Below, piece by piece: positions 1 through 7,064 of a stretch of DNA of 22,869 bases. Location of the stretch: the NCBI GenBank assembly GCA_050252075.1, contig JBFWLP010000053.1, positions 1 to 22,869 of the forward strand, given 5' to 3'. The number at the start of each line of letters is the position of its first letter. Position 1 is the first letter of the stretch. Source of the DNA: JAAYGT01 sp050252075. Its GTDB lineage: Bacteria; Pseudomonadota; Gammaproteobacteria; Burkholderiales; Burkholderiaceae_B. A program made the translations under genes and the position numbers. The notes beneath the pieces are model-generated. The model saw only the letters and a list, made by a program, of their open reading frames with translations, had not been told where the DNA came from and searched no databases.

Positions 1-613
1 TTTGCGACTTGCGGCTGTCCTGAACCTCGTTCAGGCCTTCCAGCTGTTCCTGGGTGCCTTTCAGGTCCTCTTCCAGGATGGCTACTTCGCCCTGAAGAGC
101 GTCGCGGCGGGTGTTGAACAGCAATTCCTGCGACCGCTTCACCTCGATGAAACGCGGGTCGTCTTTGAAGCGGGCAATGAAATCGTCGTCGTAAACGATT
201 TCGGGCAGGTTGTCGCGCTCGGCCATCAGGCGTGCTTCAGTGGCTTTGGCCACAATGTACTGGGCGGTAATAACACCCTGCTCGGCCAGCGCGCGCGTGG
301 GGTTCAGCCGTACCACGGTTTGACCCTGCTCGACGTGGTCACCCTCACGCACATAAATTTCTTCCACGGTGCCGCCTTCCAGATGCTGCACCGACTTGCG
401 GTTGCCAAACACCTGCACGGTGGCCTCGGCGGGCACCCCCGCGTCGAGCGGCGCGAACGCCGCCCAACCGGCAAAACCACCGAAACCGATCAGCAGCACC
501 AGCAAACCCCAGCGCAGCGGCGAGTGGGCATTGGTGTCGACGGCACCATCGACGTCGACCACGGAATCCTGCTGGGCAATACGGGGTACATCCTTCTTCT
601 TGAACCAACTCAT
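1..613 (-). CDS. HlyD-family type I secretion periplasmic adaptor, 5' part only
   Basis: The frame opens with ATG at 613 and stays open to the left edge, so about 204 N-terminal residues are visible and the C-terminus is missing. It begins MSWFKKKDVPRIAQQD, has one membrane segment at about residues 33-52 (WGLLVLLIGFGGFAGWAAF), then a lipoyl-like half (VQHLEGGTVEEIYVREGDHV) and the start of a long coiled-coil hairpin rich in Glu, Gln and Leu. This is the classic inner-membrane-anchored adaptor (membrane fusion protein) that bridges an ABC exporter to a TolC-type channel. The start lies one base past the stop of the ABC gene, which suggests translational coupling. By analogy with sapDEF or prtDEF, an outer-membrane channel gene may follow beyond the edge; that is inference. 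Confidence 0.93.
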   Translation of the reverse strand, partial: MSWFKKKDVPRIAQQDSVVDVDGAVDTNAHSPLRWGLLVLLIGFGGFAGWAAFAPLDAGVPAEATVQVFGNRKSVQHLEGGTVEEIYVREGDHVEQGQTVVRLNPTRALAEQGVITAQYIVAKATEARLMAERDNLPEIVYDDDFIARFKDDPRFIEVKRSQELLFNTRRDALQGEVAILEEDLKGTQEQLEGLNEVQDSRKSQ

Positions 614-614
614 C

Positions 615-2387
615 TCAGGCCTGACCCTTCTGAACGATTTGCAACGGCGCGGCTCCGGCTACGGCCGGGGTGGCTCCCGCGGCGGCGCGGGCTTGCGCGG
701 CCGCCTGGGCCTGCTGCTGGCGCAGCCCCTTCAATACATCTTCACGCGGGCCGAACATGGTCATGACCCCCTCGCGCATCACGAGCAGCTTGTCGACGGC
801 ATTCAGAATGTTCATGCGGTGGGTGATCACAACGACCGTCGTGCCGCGACGCTTCAGATCGCTGACGGTTTGCACCAGCGCGGCCTCGCCCACATCGTCG
901 AGATTGGAATTGGGCTCGTCGAGCACCACCAGCGCAGGATCGCCGTAAATAGCGCGAGCCAGACCGATGCGCTGCTTCTGCCCGCCCGACAGCGAGGCAC
1001 CATCGACCCCCAGGGGAGTGTCGTAGCCACGCGGAAGGCGCAGAATCATGTCGTGAACACCGGCCCGCTGCGCCGCCAGAATGATTTTTTCGGCATCGGT
1101 TTCGCCGAATCGGGCAATGTTTTCTGCAATCGTACCTTCAAACAGCTCGATATCTTGCGGCAGATAACCGATATGCGGACCCAGCTCGTCTTTGTTCCAC
1201 TGAAAGACATCGGCGCCATCAAGGCGGACGGTGCCGGCACGGGCCTGCCATACGCCCACAATGAGCCGCGCCAGGGTCGATTTGCCCGACGCCGAGGGGC
1301 CGATAACGCCCACAACCTCACCCACGTTGATGATGAAGGTCAGATTCTTCAGAATGGCTTCCTGTGCGCCGGGCGCCGAAGCAAACACATTTTCAAGACT
1401 GACGATGCCTTTGGGCGCGGGCAGGCTGAGGGTTTGACCGCGCGGCGGCGCCGACTTGAGCATGTCGTCGAGCCGACTATATGCCTGGCGGGTGGACAGC
1501 ATTTGTTTCCACGTACCGATCGCCATTTCAACGGGCCCCAGCGCCTTGCCCATAAGAATGGAACACACGATCATCATGCCGGCGGTAATCGACCCTTCGA
1601 TCACCAGCAGAGCACCCGCGCCCAGAATGAGCGACTGCAGGCAGATACGCACAAAGCGCGACGCCGTGGTGATGCGCGCGGCACGGTCGGAGGCCAGTGT
1701 TTGCAGCGCCAGCACACGGCGATGCTGGCCGAACCAGCGCGAGCGCAAGCCGGGCAGCATGCCCATGGCTTCGATCACTTCCGCATTGCGCAGATGGTTG
1801 TTGGCAAAGTTGCCGGCGGATATCGACGCACGATTGGCGTCGGCCAGCGGCTTTTGCGTGGCAATATTATTGAAGTAGGCCAGCACGAACAGCACGACGG
1901 AGCCTATGACGGTGATCATGCCCAGCAACGGGTGAATCATGAACGTGACGGCAATATAAATAGGCGTCCACGGCGCATCAAAAAAGGCGAACAGCGCATT
2001 GCCGGTTAAAAACTGGCGCAGATTGGTCAGGTCGTGAATGGCCTGCGACGGGTTCCCGCCCTGGCGGCGCAAATTGCGCTCGAAGGCCGCCGTGAACACC
2101 CGCGTATTCAGCATCATGTCGAACTGGTTGCCCACACGGATCAGCACCGACGAGCGGGCGAATTCCAGCAATCCCGACAACAAATACAGCCCCACCACCA
2201 GCAAGGTGAGCATTAGCAGCGTCGTTTCGTTGCGACTGGCAAGCACGCGATCGTATACCTGCAGCATGTACAGCGCGGGGGTCAGGCCAATAATGTTGAT
2301 AACGCAGCTAAACGCCGCAAGACTGTAGAACGTCTTGCGAAATCGGTACAGCGCTTCGCCCAGTTCGGTGCGAGGGGATGACTTCAT
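615..2387 (-). CDS. Type I secretion ABC transporter (PrtD/SapD type)
   Basis: This 590-aa protein joins an N-terminal exporter membrane domain (about residues 20-290, about six hydrophobic segments) to an ATPase domain. Walker A is GPSASGKST (363-371), the Q-loop glutamine is 411, the signature LSGGQ is 466-470, Walker B is LVVLDE (486-491) and the H-loop histidine is 523. There is no N-terminal C39 peptidase domain, so substrates are not double-glycine-leader peptides; this fits the PrtD/HasD/AprD class, which exports proteins with uncleaved C-terminal signals. The tail after about residue 550 is low-complexity Ala/Gln. The start is preceded by only a weak AGGT. A 128-bp gap separates it from the SapC-like gene upstream. 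Likely passengers in this window are the protease at 3367-4575 and the RTX protein at 11247-14129. Confidence 0.95.
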   Translation of the reverse strand: MKSSPRTELGEALYRFRKTFYSLAAFSCVINIIGLTPALYMLQVYDRVLASRNETTLLMLTLLVVGLYLLSGLLEFARSSVLIRVGNQFDMMLNTRVFTAAFERNLRRQGGNPSQAIHDLTNLRQFLTGNALFAFFDAPWTPIYIAVTFMIHPLLGMITVIGSVVLFVLAYFNNIATQKPLADANRASISAGNFANNHLRNAEVIEAMGMLPGLRSRWFGQHRRVLALQTLASDRAARITTASRFVRICLQSLILGAGALLVIEGSITAGMMIVCSILMGKALGPVEMAIGTWKQMLSTRQAYSRLDDMLKSAPPRGQTLSLPAPKGIVSLENVFASAPGAQEAILKNLTFIINVGEVVGVIGPSASGKSTLARLIVGVWQARAGTVRLDGADVFQWNKDELGPHIGYLPQDIELFEGTIAENIARFGETDAEKIILAAQRAGVHDMILRLPRGYDTPLGVDGASLSGGQKQRIGLARAIYGDPALVVLDEPNSNLDDVGEAALVQTVSDLKRRGTTVVVITHRMNILNAVDKLLVMREGVMTMFGPREDVLKGLRQQQAQAAAQARAAAGATPAVAGAAPLQIVQKGQA

Positions 2388-2515
2388 GAATTAACCTGTA
2401 GGCTGCACACAGCGCGCCAATAGCCGGTGTACATAGAAGGATTTTGAAAAAAGCCTTTCACTTTAACACGATAGAGCTTTCGATCGACTGAAAAGGTGAA
2501 CAAACAAACTGCGGT

Positions 2516-3298
2516 TTACGCCCCGAAGCGTATCGATCCGTCGTCTTTCAAAAACTCGAGATCGAGGTCGCCGTCGGGCGTGGAAGGCAACGGCGCCTGC
2601 TGTGCGGCGTGCGCCTGAGCAAGCTGCCCCAGCTTGGGCAAATGCTGCATGGACAGCAGCTGGCAATAGGCAATGGGCAGTGCGCCCAGCGTGCGAAGCT
2701 CGTCGAGCGCCTGGATGTCCAGGGCGTTCAGCGCCGCTTCATCGATGCGGAACAGGCCATCGACGGTTTGCTCGCCATTTTCCGACTGCAACTTCACCGG
2801 CCAGGGCTGAATGAGATTGTGCTGCTGCAAAGCGGCACACACCCGCTGCGTTGCCTGCCGGTTGGAGGCCACCTGGCTTAAAAAGTTCAATACGTCCTTG
2901 ACGCTTTTGGCCGGATCACCGTTTTCGTCAAAAAAGGGTTCGCCGTCGGTATCGGACAGCAAGCCGCTGTCCTCGTTAAAGCAGAGCACCTGCTGGCCGT
3001 CTTCACTGTTGGCCAGCAAAAACGGGTAACCCCGATAGGCGGCGGGAATATAGCCCGCCAGCCAGCGGCCGTCGTCGGTGACCAGCAGATTCCTGCCCGG
3101 CTGCAGGCCTTGCACGGCCACGGGAATGAAGGAATCCTGGGCTTGCACGAATGCCAGCGGCAGCACCATGCACGCGCGCGGTAACTCTTGCAGCACGAGT
3201 GCGGCAACGGCATCGTTGGCAGCAAAACGGTACGAGGTATAGCGCTGCCAGCGTTTGCCGGCGTGACGTTCACGGGATACGGCCTGAAAATTGGGCAT
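2516..3298 (-). CDS. SapC family protein
   Basis: The 260-aa product carries the features I associate with the SapC family (PF07277): a central VLPLAFVQAQDSFIPVAVQG segment, then GRNLLVTDDGRWLAGYIPA and YRGYPFLLA, and a C-terminal LFRIDEAALNAL...ALPIAYCQLLSMQHL stretch. SapC is named from the Campylobacter fetus S-layer export locus, where it precedes the ABC, adaptor and channel genes; the same order is seen here. Its biochemical role is not established to my knowledge. No signal peptide or membrane segment is visible, so it is probably cytoplasmic. The ATG at 3298 is preceded by AAGGA at 8 nt; a TTG at 3301 directly before it is an alternative start. A hairpin with a T-run (3315-3334) lies just upstream. 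Its C-terminal third resembles that of the 444-aa protein at 15038-16372. Confidence 0.88.
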   Translation of the reverse strand: MPNFQAVSRERHAGKRWQRYTSYRFAANDAVAALVLQELPRACMVLPLAFVQAQDSFIPVAVQGLQPGRNLLVTDDGRWLAGYIPAAYRGYPFLLANSEDGQQVLCFNEDSGLLSDTDGEPFFDENGDPAKSVKDVLNFLSQVASNRQATQRVCAALQQHNLIQPWPVKLQSENGEQTVDGLFRIDEAALNALDIQALDELRTLGALPIAYCQLLSMQHLPKLGQLAQAHAAQQAPLPSTPDGDLDLEFLKDDGSIRFGA

Positions 3299-3314
3299 CA
3301 ATGCGTTCCTTCAT

Positions 3315-3334
3315 AAAAACAGGGATAACCCTGT
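3315..3334 (-). terminator. Possible attenuator or terminator between the protease and sapC-like genes
   Basis: Read on the minus strand, a perfect six-base stem ACAGGG/CCCTGT with a TTAT loop runs directly into a T-rich run (TTTTT counting the last stem base). It sits between the protease stop and the ribosome site of the SapC-like gene. The stem is short, so it may only reduce readthrough rather than stop transcription fully. Confidence 0.45.
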
Positions 3335-3366
3335 ATTGTAAAGCACAACAATTTGTTTCCGAACAG

Positions 3367-4575
3367 CTAGCCAAAAAACATGCCGTCGTCATTCACAATG
3401 GTGCGCATGGCGGTCAGGGTGGTGAGGCCCGCGCCGAAGCTTCCACCGACGGGGTTGAAGACGTCCAGATAAAAGGTTTCGTCGGGCTCTGCCGCCGTAT
3501 CGCCCACCACTTCCACGGCAATGACCGCCTGATTTTCTTCGGGATACAGTACCAGCGTGCCCGAACGCGGCAGATAATCGCTGCCCGCCGTTGCCGAGCC
3601 GTCGCGCGTGGTGTAGTCGACACTGAGCCATTGGTCGGGCGCGCTGCGAACCCCGTTGAACTGCAGCAGGAAGTACACATAAGCCGTGCCCGAATCGGGC
3701 TCGACGACACTTTTCTTGACGTCGTCGGGCCGGGTGGGCGCATCGGTGTAACGGGCGCGCAGGCCCTGATCGATCCAGTCCTGAAAATATCCGGCCCGCT
3801 GCCAGGCGGCCAGCTCGCCGAAACTGCTGTTGCCCGTTTCGTCGATGTCGGGATGCACCGCCCCACGGCTAAGCGTTGCGGTATAGCTGGCAATTCCGGC
3901 AACCCGCCCGTCAATGAAAGCCGGGCCGCCGCTATCGCCTACGGCAATGAGCCCTTCGTTCAACCCCAGACCCGTGTGCGACACGCCCAGCAGACGGCCC
4001 AGCGCGTCGTTCGCCCATTGACCATTGTCGAAGTCGGCCATAAGCTGCGAACCCTGCAAGGGTGACCAGGCCATGGCCGACCCCATGGCCGCTTTCAGTT
4101 GCGCGCCGTCGGCATCGAAGGTGTTCTCGGCCTGCCGCCGAACATAGCCGGTATCGGCCTGGGCGCTGACACCAAGCGCGCCGGTACCCGGCTTGCCATA
4201 ACCCAGGAAGGTAAACGTTTGCCCCTGCTCATCGCCGGAACGGTAAAGGTCGTAGCGCTCGGCAGACACCGGCGCCGAACCGGACAACCACACCAGCGCC
4301 AGATCGTAATTGCTGCTTGTGCTGACATAATCTGGATGCACCAGCACCTGGCTTGAGTTGAGCGAGACCGCGCCGCCGGTGGTATCAAAGTGAATTGTGG
4401 CGGCGGTATTTCCGTAAGAAAACAGGTGTCCCGCCGTTAATACAGCCCGGCCGTCGTACAGTAAAACACCGGTGCCGTAATAGCCGGCCGACGATACGCG
4501 CACCACGCCGTCAAACCCGACACCCGTGGGCGCTGCATACCGGCCGTCTGTAAATGCACTTGCTGTAGTTACCAT
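3367..4575 (-). CDS. Secreted trypsin-like serine protease with C-terminal Calx-beta domain
   Basis: This 402-aa protein has a chymotrypsin-fold protease domain in roughly the first 270 residues. The triad is His50 in LTAGHLF, Asp91 in NYDLALVWL and Ser215 in GDSGGPAF. Residues about 292-397 form a Calx-beta-like domain (WLSVDYTTRDGSATAGSDY, then GTLVLYPEENQAVIAVEV, DETFYLDV and TIVNDDG). There is no N-terminal signal peptide and no cysteine anywhere, so the usual trypsin disulfides are absent. Both fit export in an unfolded state by the neighbouring type I exporter. The C-terminus NDDGMFFG (acidic residues followed by hydrophobics) could be the uncleaved secretion signal, although such signals are poorly conserved. 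ATG at 4575 is preceded by AAGGA with about 5 nt spacing. Calcium binding and self- or partner-processing are plausible but not shown. Confidence 0.9.
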   Translation of the reverse strand: MVTTASAFTDGRYAAPTGVGFDGVVRVSSAGYYGTGVLLYDGRAVLTAGHLFSYGNTAATIHFDTTGGAVSLNSSQVLVHPDYVSTSSNYDLALVWLSGSAPVSAERYDLYRSGDEQGQTFTFLGYGKPGTGALGVSAQADTGYVRRQAENTFDADGAQLKAAMGSAMAWSPLQGSQLMADFDNGQWANDALGRLLGVSHTGLGLNEGLIAVGDSGGPAFIDGRVAGIASYTATLSRGAVHPDIDETGNSSFGELAAWQRAGYFQDWIDQGLRARYTDAPTRPDDVKKSVVEPDSGTAYVYFLLQFNGVRSAPDQWLSVDYTTRDGSATAGSDYLPRSGTLVLYPEENQAVIAVEVVGDTAAEPDETFYLDVFNPVGGSFGAGLTTLTAMRTIVNDDGMFFG

Positions 4576-4626
4576 GGTTTTCCTTTGGCTCGCCGGATGC
4601 CGGCCTCTCGACCTGATGCTGGATGA

Positions 4627-5280
4627 TCAATGCAGAATGGTGCCGCCCTCGCCCGTTTCGGGCGCTTTGGGAGTGTCCAGCCAAGGCAGGTCCACCGGCA
4701 GGTTCCACTTCGCCTCTTGGGCTTTGGTCAATAACAGCTGAACCAGCTGGTGCACATTTTCGGCTTCAAGTGAAATGGCCACCACTGGCACCGGCGGGCA
4801 CCGTTGCGTCATGGCCTTGGGCATAGGCAGGCCTTTGAACGCGGTCAGCAGTTTCGTATCGTCACGCCTGAGCGTCAGCTCGGTGGCCAGATAAATGGGA
4901 ATATCCCCCGGGCTTTCGGGCTGTGCCTGCTCGGGCTCGGCGGAATCACCGTCGTCTTTCCCGGCACTGGCCTTGTCGGCATTTGCCTTGGCGTCCAGGG
5001 CGCGCTGATGGGCCATTTGCAGAACGTCTTGCCAATACTGCGCCGGTGTTTGATCCAGGCCTTCCAGTTTGGGCAGCATGCCCACCAGCTGCTGGAGCAC
5101 GATCAGCACCATACGCCGGGTCAGCAGCAGGTTCACCGGCCCCTTCGGCCCGCGCCTGGCGCGTACCACCAGCCGGTCTTCGTAAACGCTGAAGTTCACG
5201 GACAGCTGGCTGGTAAGCGGATAAGTCGTGTCGCGCGGCGCGGGCTTGCCGGCCGTGTCGGGCGGATTCGTGGCGGTCAT
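4627..5280 (-). CDS. Hypothetical 217-aa protein at the head of the secretion operon
   Basis: I do not recognise this family. The product has no signal peptide or clear membrane span. It looks like two short alpha/beta halves joined by an acidic, Ala/Gln/Pro-rich linker (about residues 100-127, including DDGDSAEPEQAQPES). The first half has SVNFSVYEDRLVVRARRG followed by a Leu-rich helix (RRMVLIVLQQLVGML). The second has IYLATELTLRRDDTKLL and a Leu-rich helix (VHQLVQLLLTKAQ), ending in NLPVDLPWLDTP. A strong AAGGA lies 5 nt before the ATG. It overlaps the upstream gene remnant by ATGA, and the protease starts 51 bp after it ends. The position suggests a secretion accessory or chaperone-like role; that is a guess. 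Confidence 0.8.
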   Translation of the reverse strand: MTATNPPDTAGKPAPRDTTYPLTSQLSVNFSVYEDRLVVRARRGPKGPVNLLLTRRMVLIVLQQLVGMLPKLEGLDQTPAQYWQDVLQMAHQRALDAKANADKASAGKDDGDSAEPEQAQPESPGDIPIYLATELTLRRDDTKLLTAFKGLPMPKAMTQRCPPVPVVAISLEAENVHQLVQLLLTKAQEAKWNLPVDLPWLDTPKAPETGEGGTILH

Positions 5281-5447
5281 GGGTTTCCTTGGGAAGACAG
5301 CGTGGAAGAGACAGGACTGGAAAATTCGGCCGCGATAATGACGTCGTGATCCAGAAACCCCGACGTCCAGCCTTTCGAGGCCACATTCATGGCAATACCG
5401 TGGCCCATAAGGCCGACACCAATAATGCCTACTTTCCCGTTTGTCAT
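5277..5447 (-). pseudogene. Truncated 3-hydroxyisobutyrate-dehydrogenase-like remnant
   Basis: Only the first 30 or so residues look like a beta-hydroxyacid dehydrogenase: MTNGKVGIIGVGLMGHGIAM is the NAD(P)-binding GxGxMG Rossmann motif, and VASKGWTSGFLDH continues the first beta-alpha-beta unit. After LDH (about 5350) the frame turns into unrelated sequence and stops at 5277-5279, where TGA overlaps the ATG of the next gene. Intact members of the family are close to 300 aa. An AGGA lies 6 nt before the chosen ATG (5447); ATG at 5453 and 5480 are in-frame alternatives. Its divergent position beside the aldehyde dehydrogenase suggests it once belonged to the catabolic block and lost its 3' part when the secretion genes arrived next to it. 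Confidence 0.72.
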
Positions 5448-5481
5448 CGTCATTCCTGCTGCTAATGTCACTTCATTCATA

Positions 5482-5505
5482 CAGTATCAGCTCCATAGAA
5501 TACTG
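5482..5505. promoter_or_regulatory. Inverted repeat, candidate operator for the aldehyde dehydrogenase operon
   Basis: CAGTAT and ATACTG form a perfect six-base dyad with a 12-base spacer. The arms extend imperfectly outward (ATTC on the left with a three-base insertion, GAAT on the right). It lies in the divergent region, 85 bases before the aldehyde dehydrogenase ATG, and overlaps a TAGAAT hexamer (5496-5501) that could be a -10 element. The binding protein is not identifiable from this window. Confidence 0.4.
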
Positions 5506-5589
5506 AATTTGGGCCTCGCCTGTCGCGGCGGCATGTCAAAATAATGCCTGTTGCGGCCCGCCGCGAAAAAGACAGCACCCGGAGAAATC

Positions 5590-7050
5590 ATGGCTTTAAC
5601 TGACCACGTCTGGTTCGACACCACCAAAGTACTTATCGGCGGCCAATGGCAATCGCCCGATGGCGGCGCCACCGTGCCGGTGGAAAACCCGTCAACCGGG
5701 GAAACCATGGGCGCGATCGGCCGCGGCACGGCGCGCGATATCGATGCCGCCGTCACCGCCGCACAGGCGGCCATGGACGGCGAATGGGGCCAAATGACCG
5801 CTACCGAGCGCGGCCGCATCATGATGAAAATGTCCGAACTGGTGAAAGAACGCGCCGAAACGCTGGCCGTGCTTGAGGCGCTCGATGTGGGCAAGCCGCT
5901 GCACCAGTCGCGCAACGACTCGCTGGCGCTGGCGCGCTACCTGGAGTTCTACGCCGGGGCGGCCGACAAGCTCATGGGCACAACCATACCCTACCAGGAT
6001 GGCTTCACGGTGTACACATTGCGCGAGCCTCATGGGGTATGCGGCATTATCATTCCATGGAACTATCCCATGCAAATTCTGGGCCGCGCGGTCGGTGCGG
6101 CCCTGGCGGCGGGCAACAGCTGTGTGCTCAAGCCGGCGGAAGACGCCTCGCTGTCGTCACTGGCCTTCGGCGCCATAGCCCAGGAAGCGGGCCTGCCCGC
6201 CGGCGCCCTGAACATTGTGACCGGCTACGGGCACGAAGCAGGCAGCGCCTTGTCGGAACACGGCGGCATTCATCATATTTCATTCACCGGGTCCGTGGGC
6301 ACGGGTGCACGCATTCAGGCCGCATCCGCAAAAAATGTGGTTCCCCTGACCCTGGAACTGGGTGGCAAGTCGCCCCATATCGTTTTCGACGACTGCGATC
6401 TGGACAAAGCCATGCCGACGCTGGTCGGCGCCTGCATGCAGAACGCCGGACAAACCTGCTCGGCGGCCTCGCGGGTACTGGTACAAAAGGGCGTCTACCA
6501 AGAGGTCAAACGTCGCATGGCGGAAATTTACCGCACGCTGGAGGCCGGCCCCGCAATGGGTAGCCACGCCCTGGGCCCGCTGGTCAACAAGAAGCAGAAA
6601 GACATTGTCAGCCGCTACATTGCGATCGGCAAGGCGGAATTGAACGTGGCGGCGGAAGGCGTCATCCGCAGCGACGCACCACAGGCCGGCAATTATGTGC
6701 GACCCACCCTGTTCTCGGACGTTCCATTCGATCACAAGCTGGCCCAGGAGGAAATTTTCGGCCCGGTGCAAGTGCTTATTCCCTTTGACGATGAGGCCGA
6801 TGCCATCCGGATCGCCAACAGCACCGAGTACGGTCTGGTGGCCGGGGTCTGGACACGCGACGGTGCCCGGCAGATGCGCCTGGCCCGGAAAATCAAAGTC
6901 GGCCAGGTATTCATCAATAACTACGGCGCGGGCGGCGGCATTGAACTGCCCTTCGGCGGGGTGGGTAAATCGGGCTATGGCCGCGAAAAAGGCTTCGAGG
7001 CGCTTTACGGCTTCACCCACATAAAAACCGTCACCTGCCATCACGGTTAA
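5590..7050 (+). CDS. NAD(P)-dependent aldehyde dehydrogenase
   Basis: This 486-aa protein is a full-length ALDH-superfamily enzyme, oxidising an aldehyde to the acid with NAD(P). Key residues are visible: Asn158 in PWNYP, Lys181 in LKPAE, the FTGSVGTG cofactor loop (232-239), Glu256 in LELGGK and the catalytic Cys290 in GQTCSA. EEIFGPV and LPFGGVGKSGYGRE follow near the C-terminus. ATG at 5590 is chosen because GGAG lies about 6 nt upstream; an in-frame TTG at 5551 has no support. Overall the sequence looks closest to betaine- or aminoaldehyde dehydrogenases, but the substrate cannot be read from it. It is followed 14 bp later by the three-subunit oxidase genes, so it probably removes the aldehyde or semialdehyde they produce. 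Confidence 0.95.
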   Translation: MALTDHVWFDTTKVLIGGQWQSPDGGATVPVENPSTGETMGAIGRGTARDIDAAVTAAQAAMDGEWGQMTATERGRIMMKMSELVKERAETLAVLEALDVGKPLHQSRNDSLALARYLEFYAGAADKLMGTTIPYQDGFTVYTLREPHGVCGIIIPWNYPMQILGRAVGAALAAGNSCVLKPAEDASLSSLAFGAIAQEAGLPAGALNIVTGYGHEAGSALSEHGGIHHISFTGSVGTGARIQAASAKNVVPLTLELGGKSPHIVFDDCDLDKAMPTLVGACMQNAGQTCSAASRVLVQKGVYQEVKRRMAEIYRTLEAGPAMGSHALGPLVNKKQKDIVSRYIAIGKAELNVAAEGVIRSDAPQAGNYVRPTLFSDVPFDHKLAQEEIFGPVQVLIPFDDEADAIRIANSTEYGLVAGVWTRDGARQMRLARKIKVGQVFINNYGAGGGIELPFGGVGKSGYGREKGFEALYGFTHIKTVTCHHG

Positions 7051-7064
7051 AGGCTCACGCTCCC

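Noticed and set aside
369..2009. Long plus-strand open frame (546 codons) opposite the ABC transporter
   Set aside because: It is a shadow of the real gene: the minus strand has complete ABC motifs, and the plus-strand translation is low-complexity, rich in Arg, Gln and His, with no domain. GC-rich codon bias creates such antisense frames.
3319..3334. Partial resemblance of AGGGATAAC in the hairpin to the I-SceI homing endonuclease site
   Set aside because: Only about half of the 18-bp site matches and no homing element is nearby; the hairpin with a T-run explains the sequence better.
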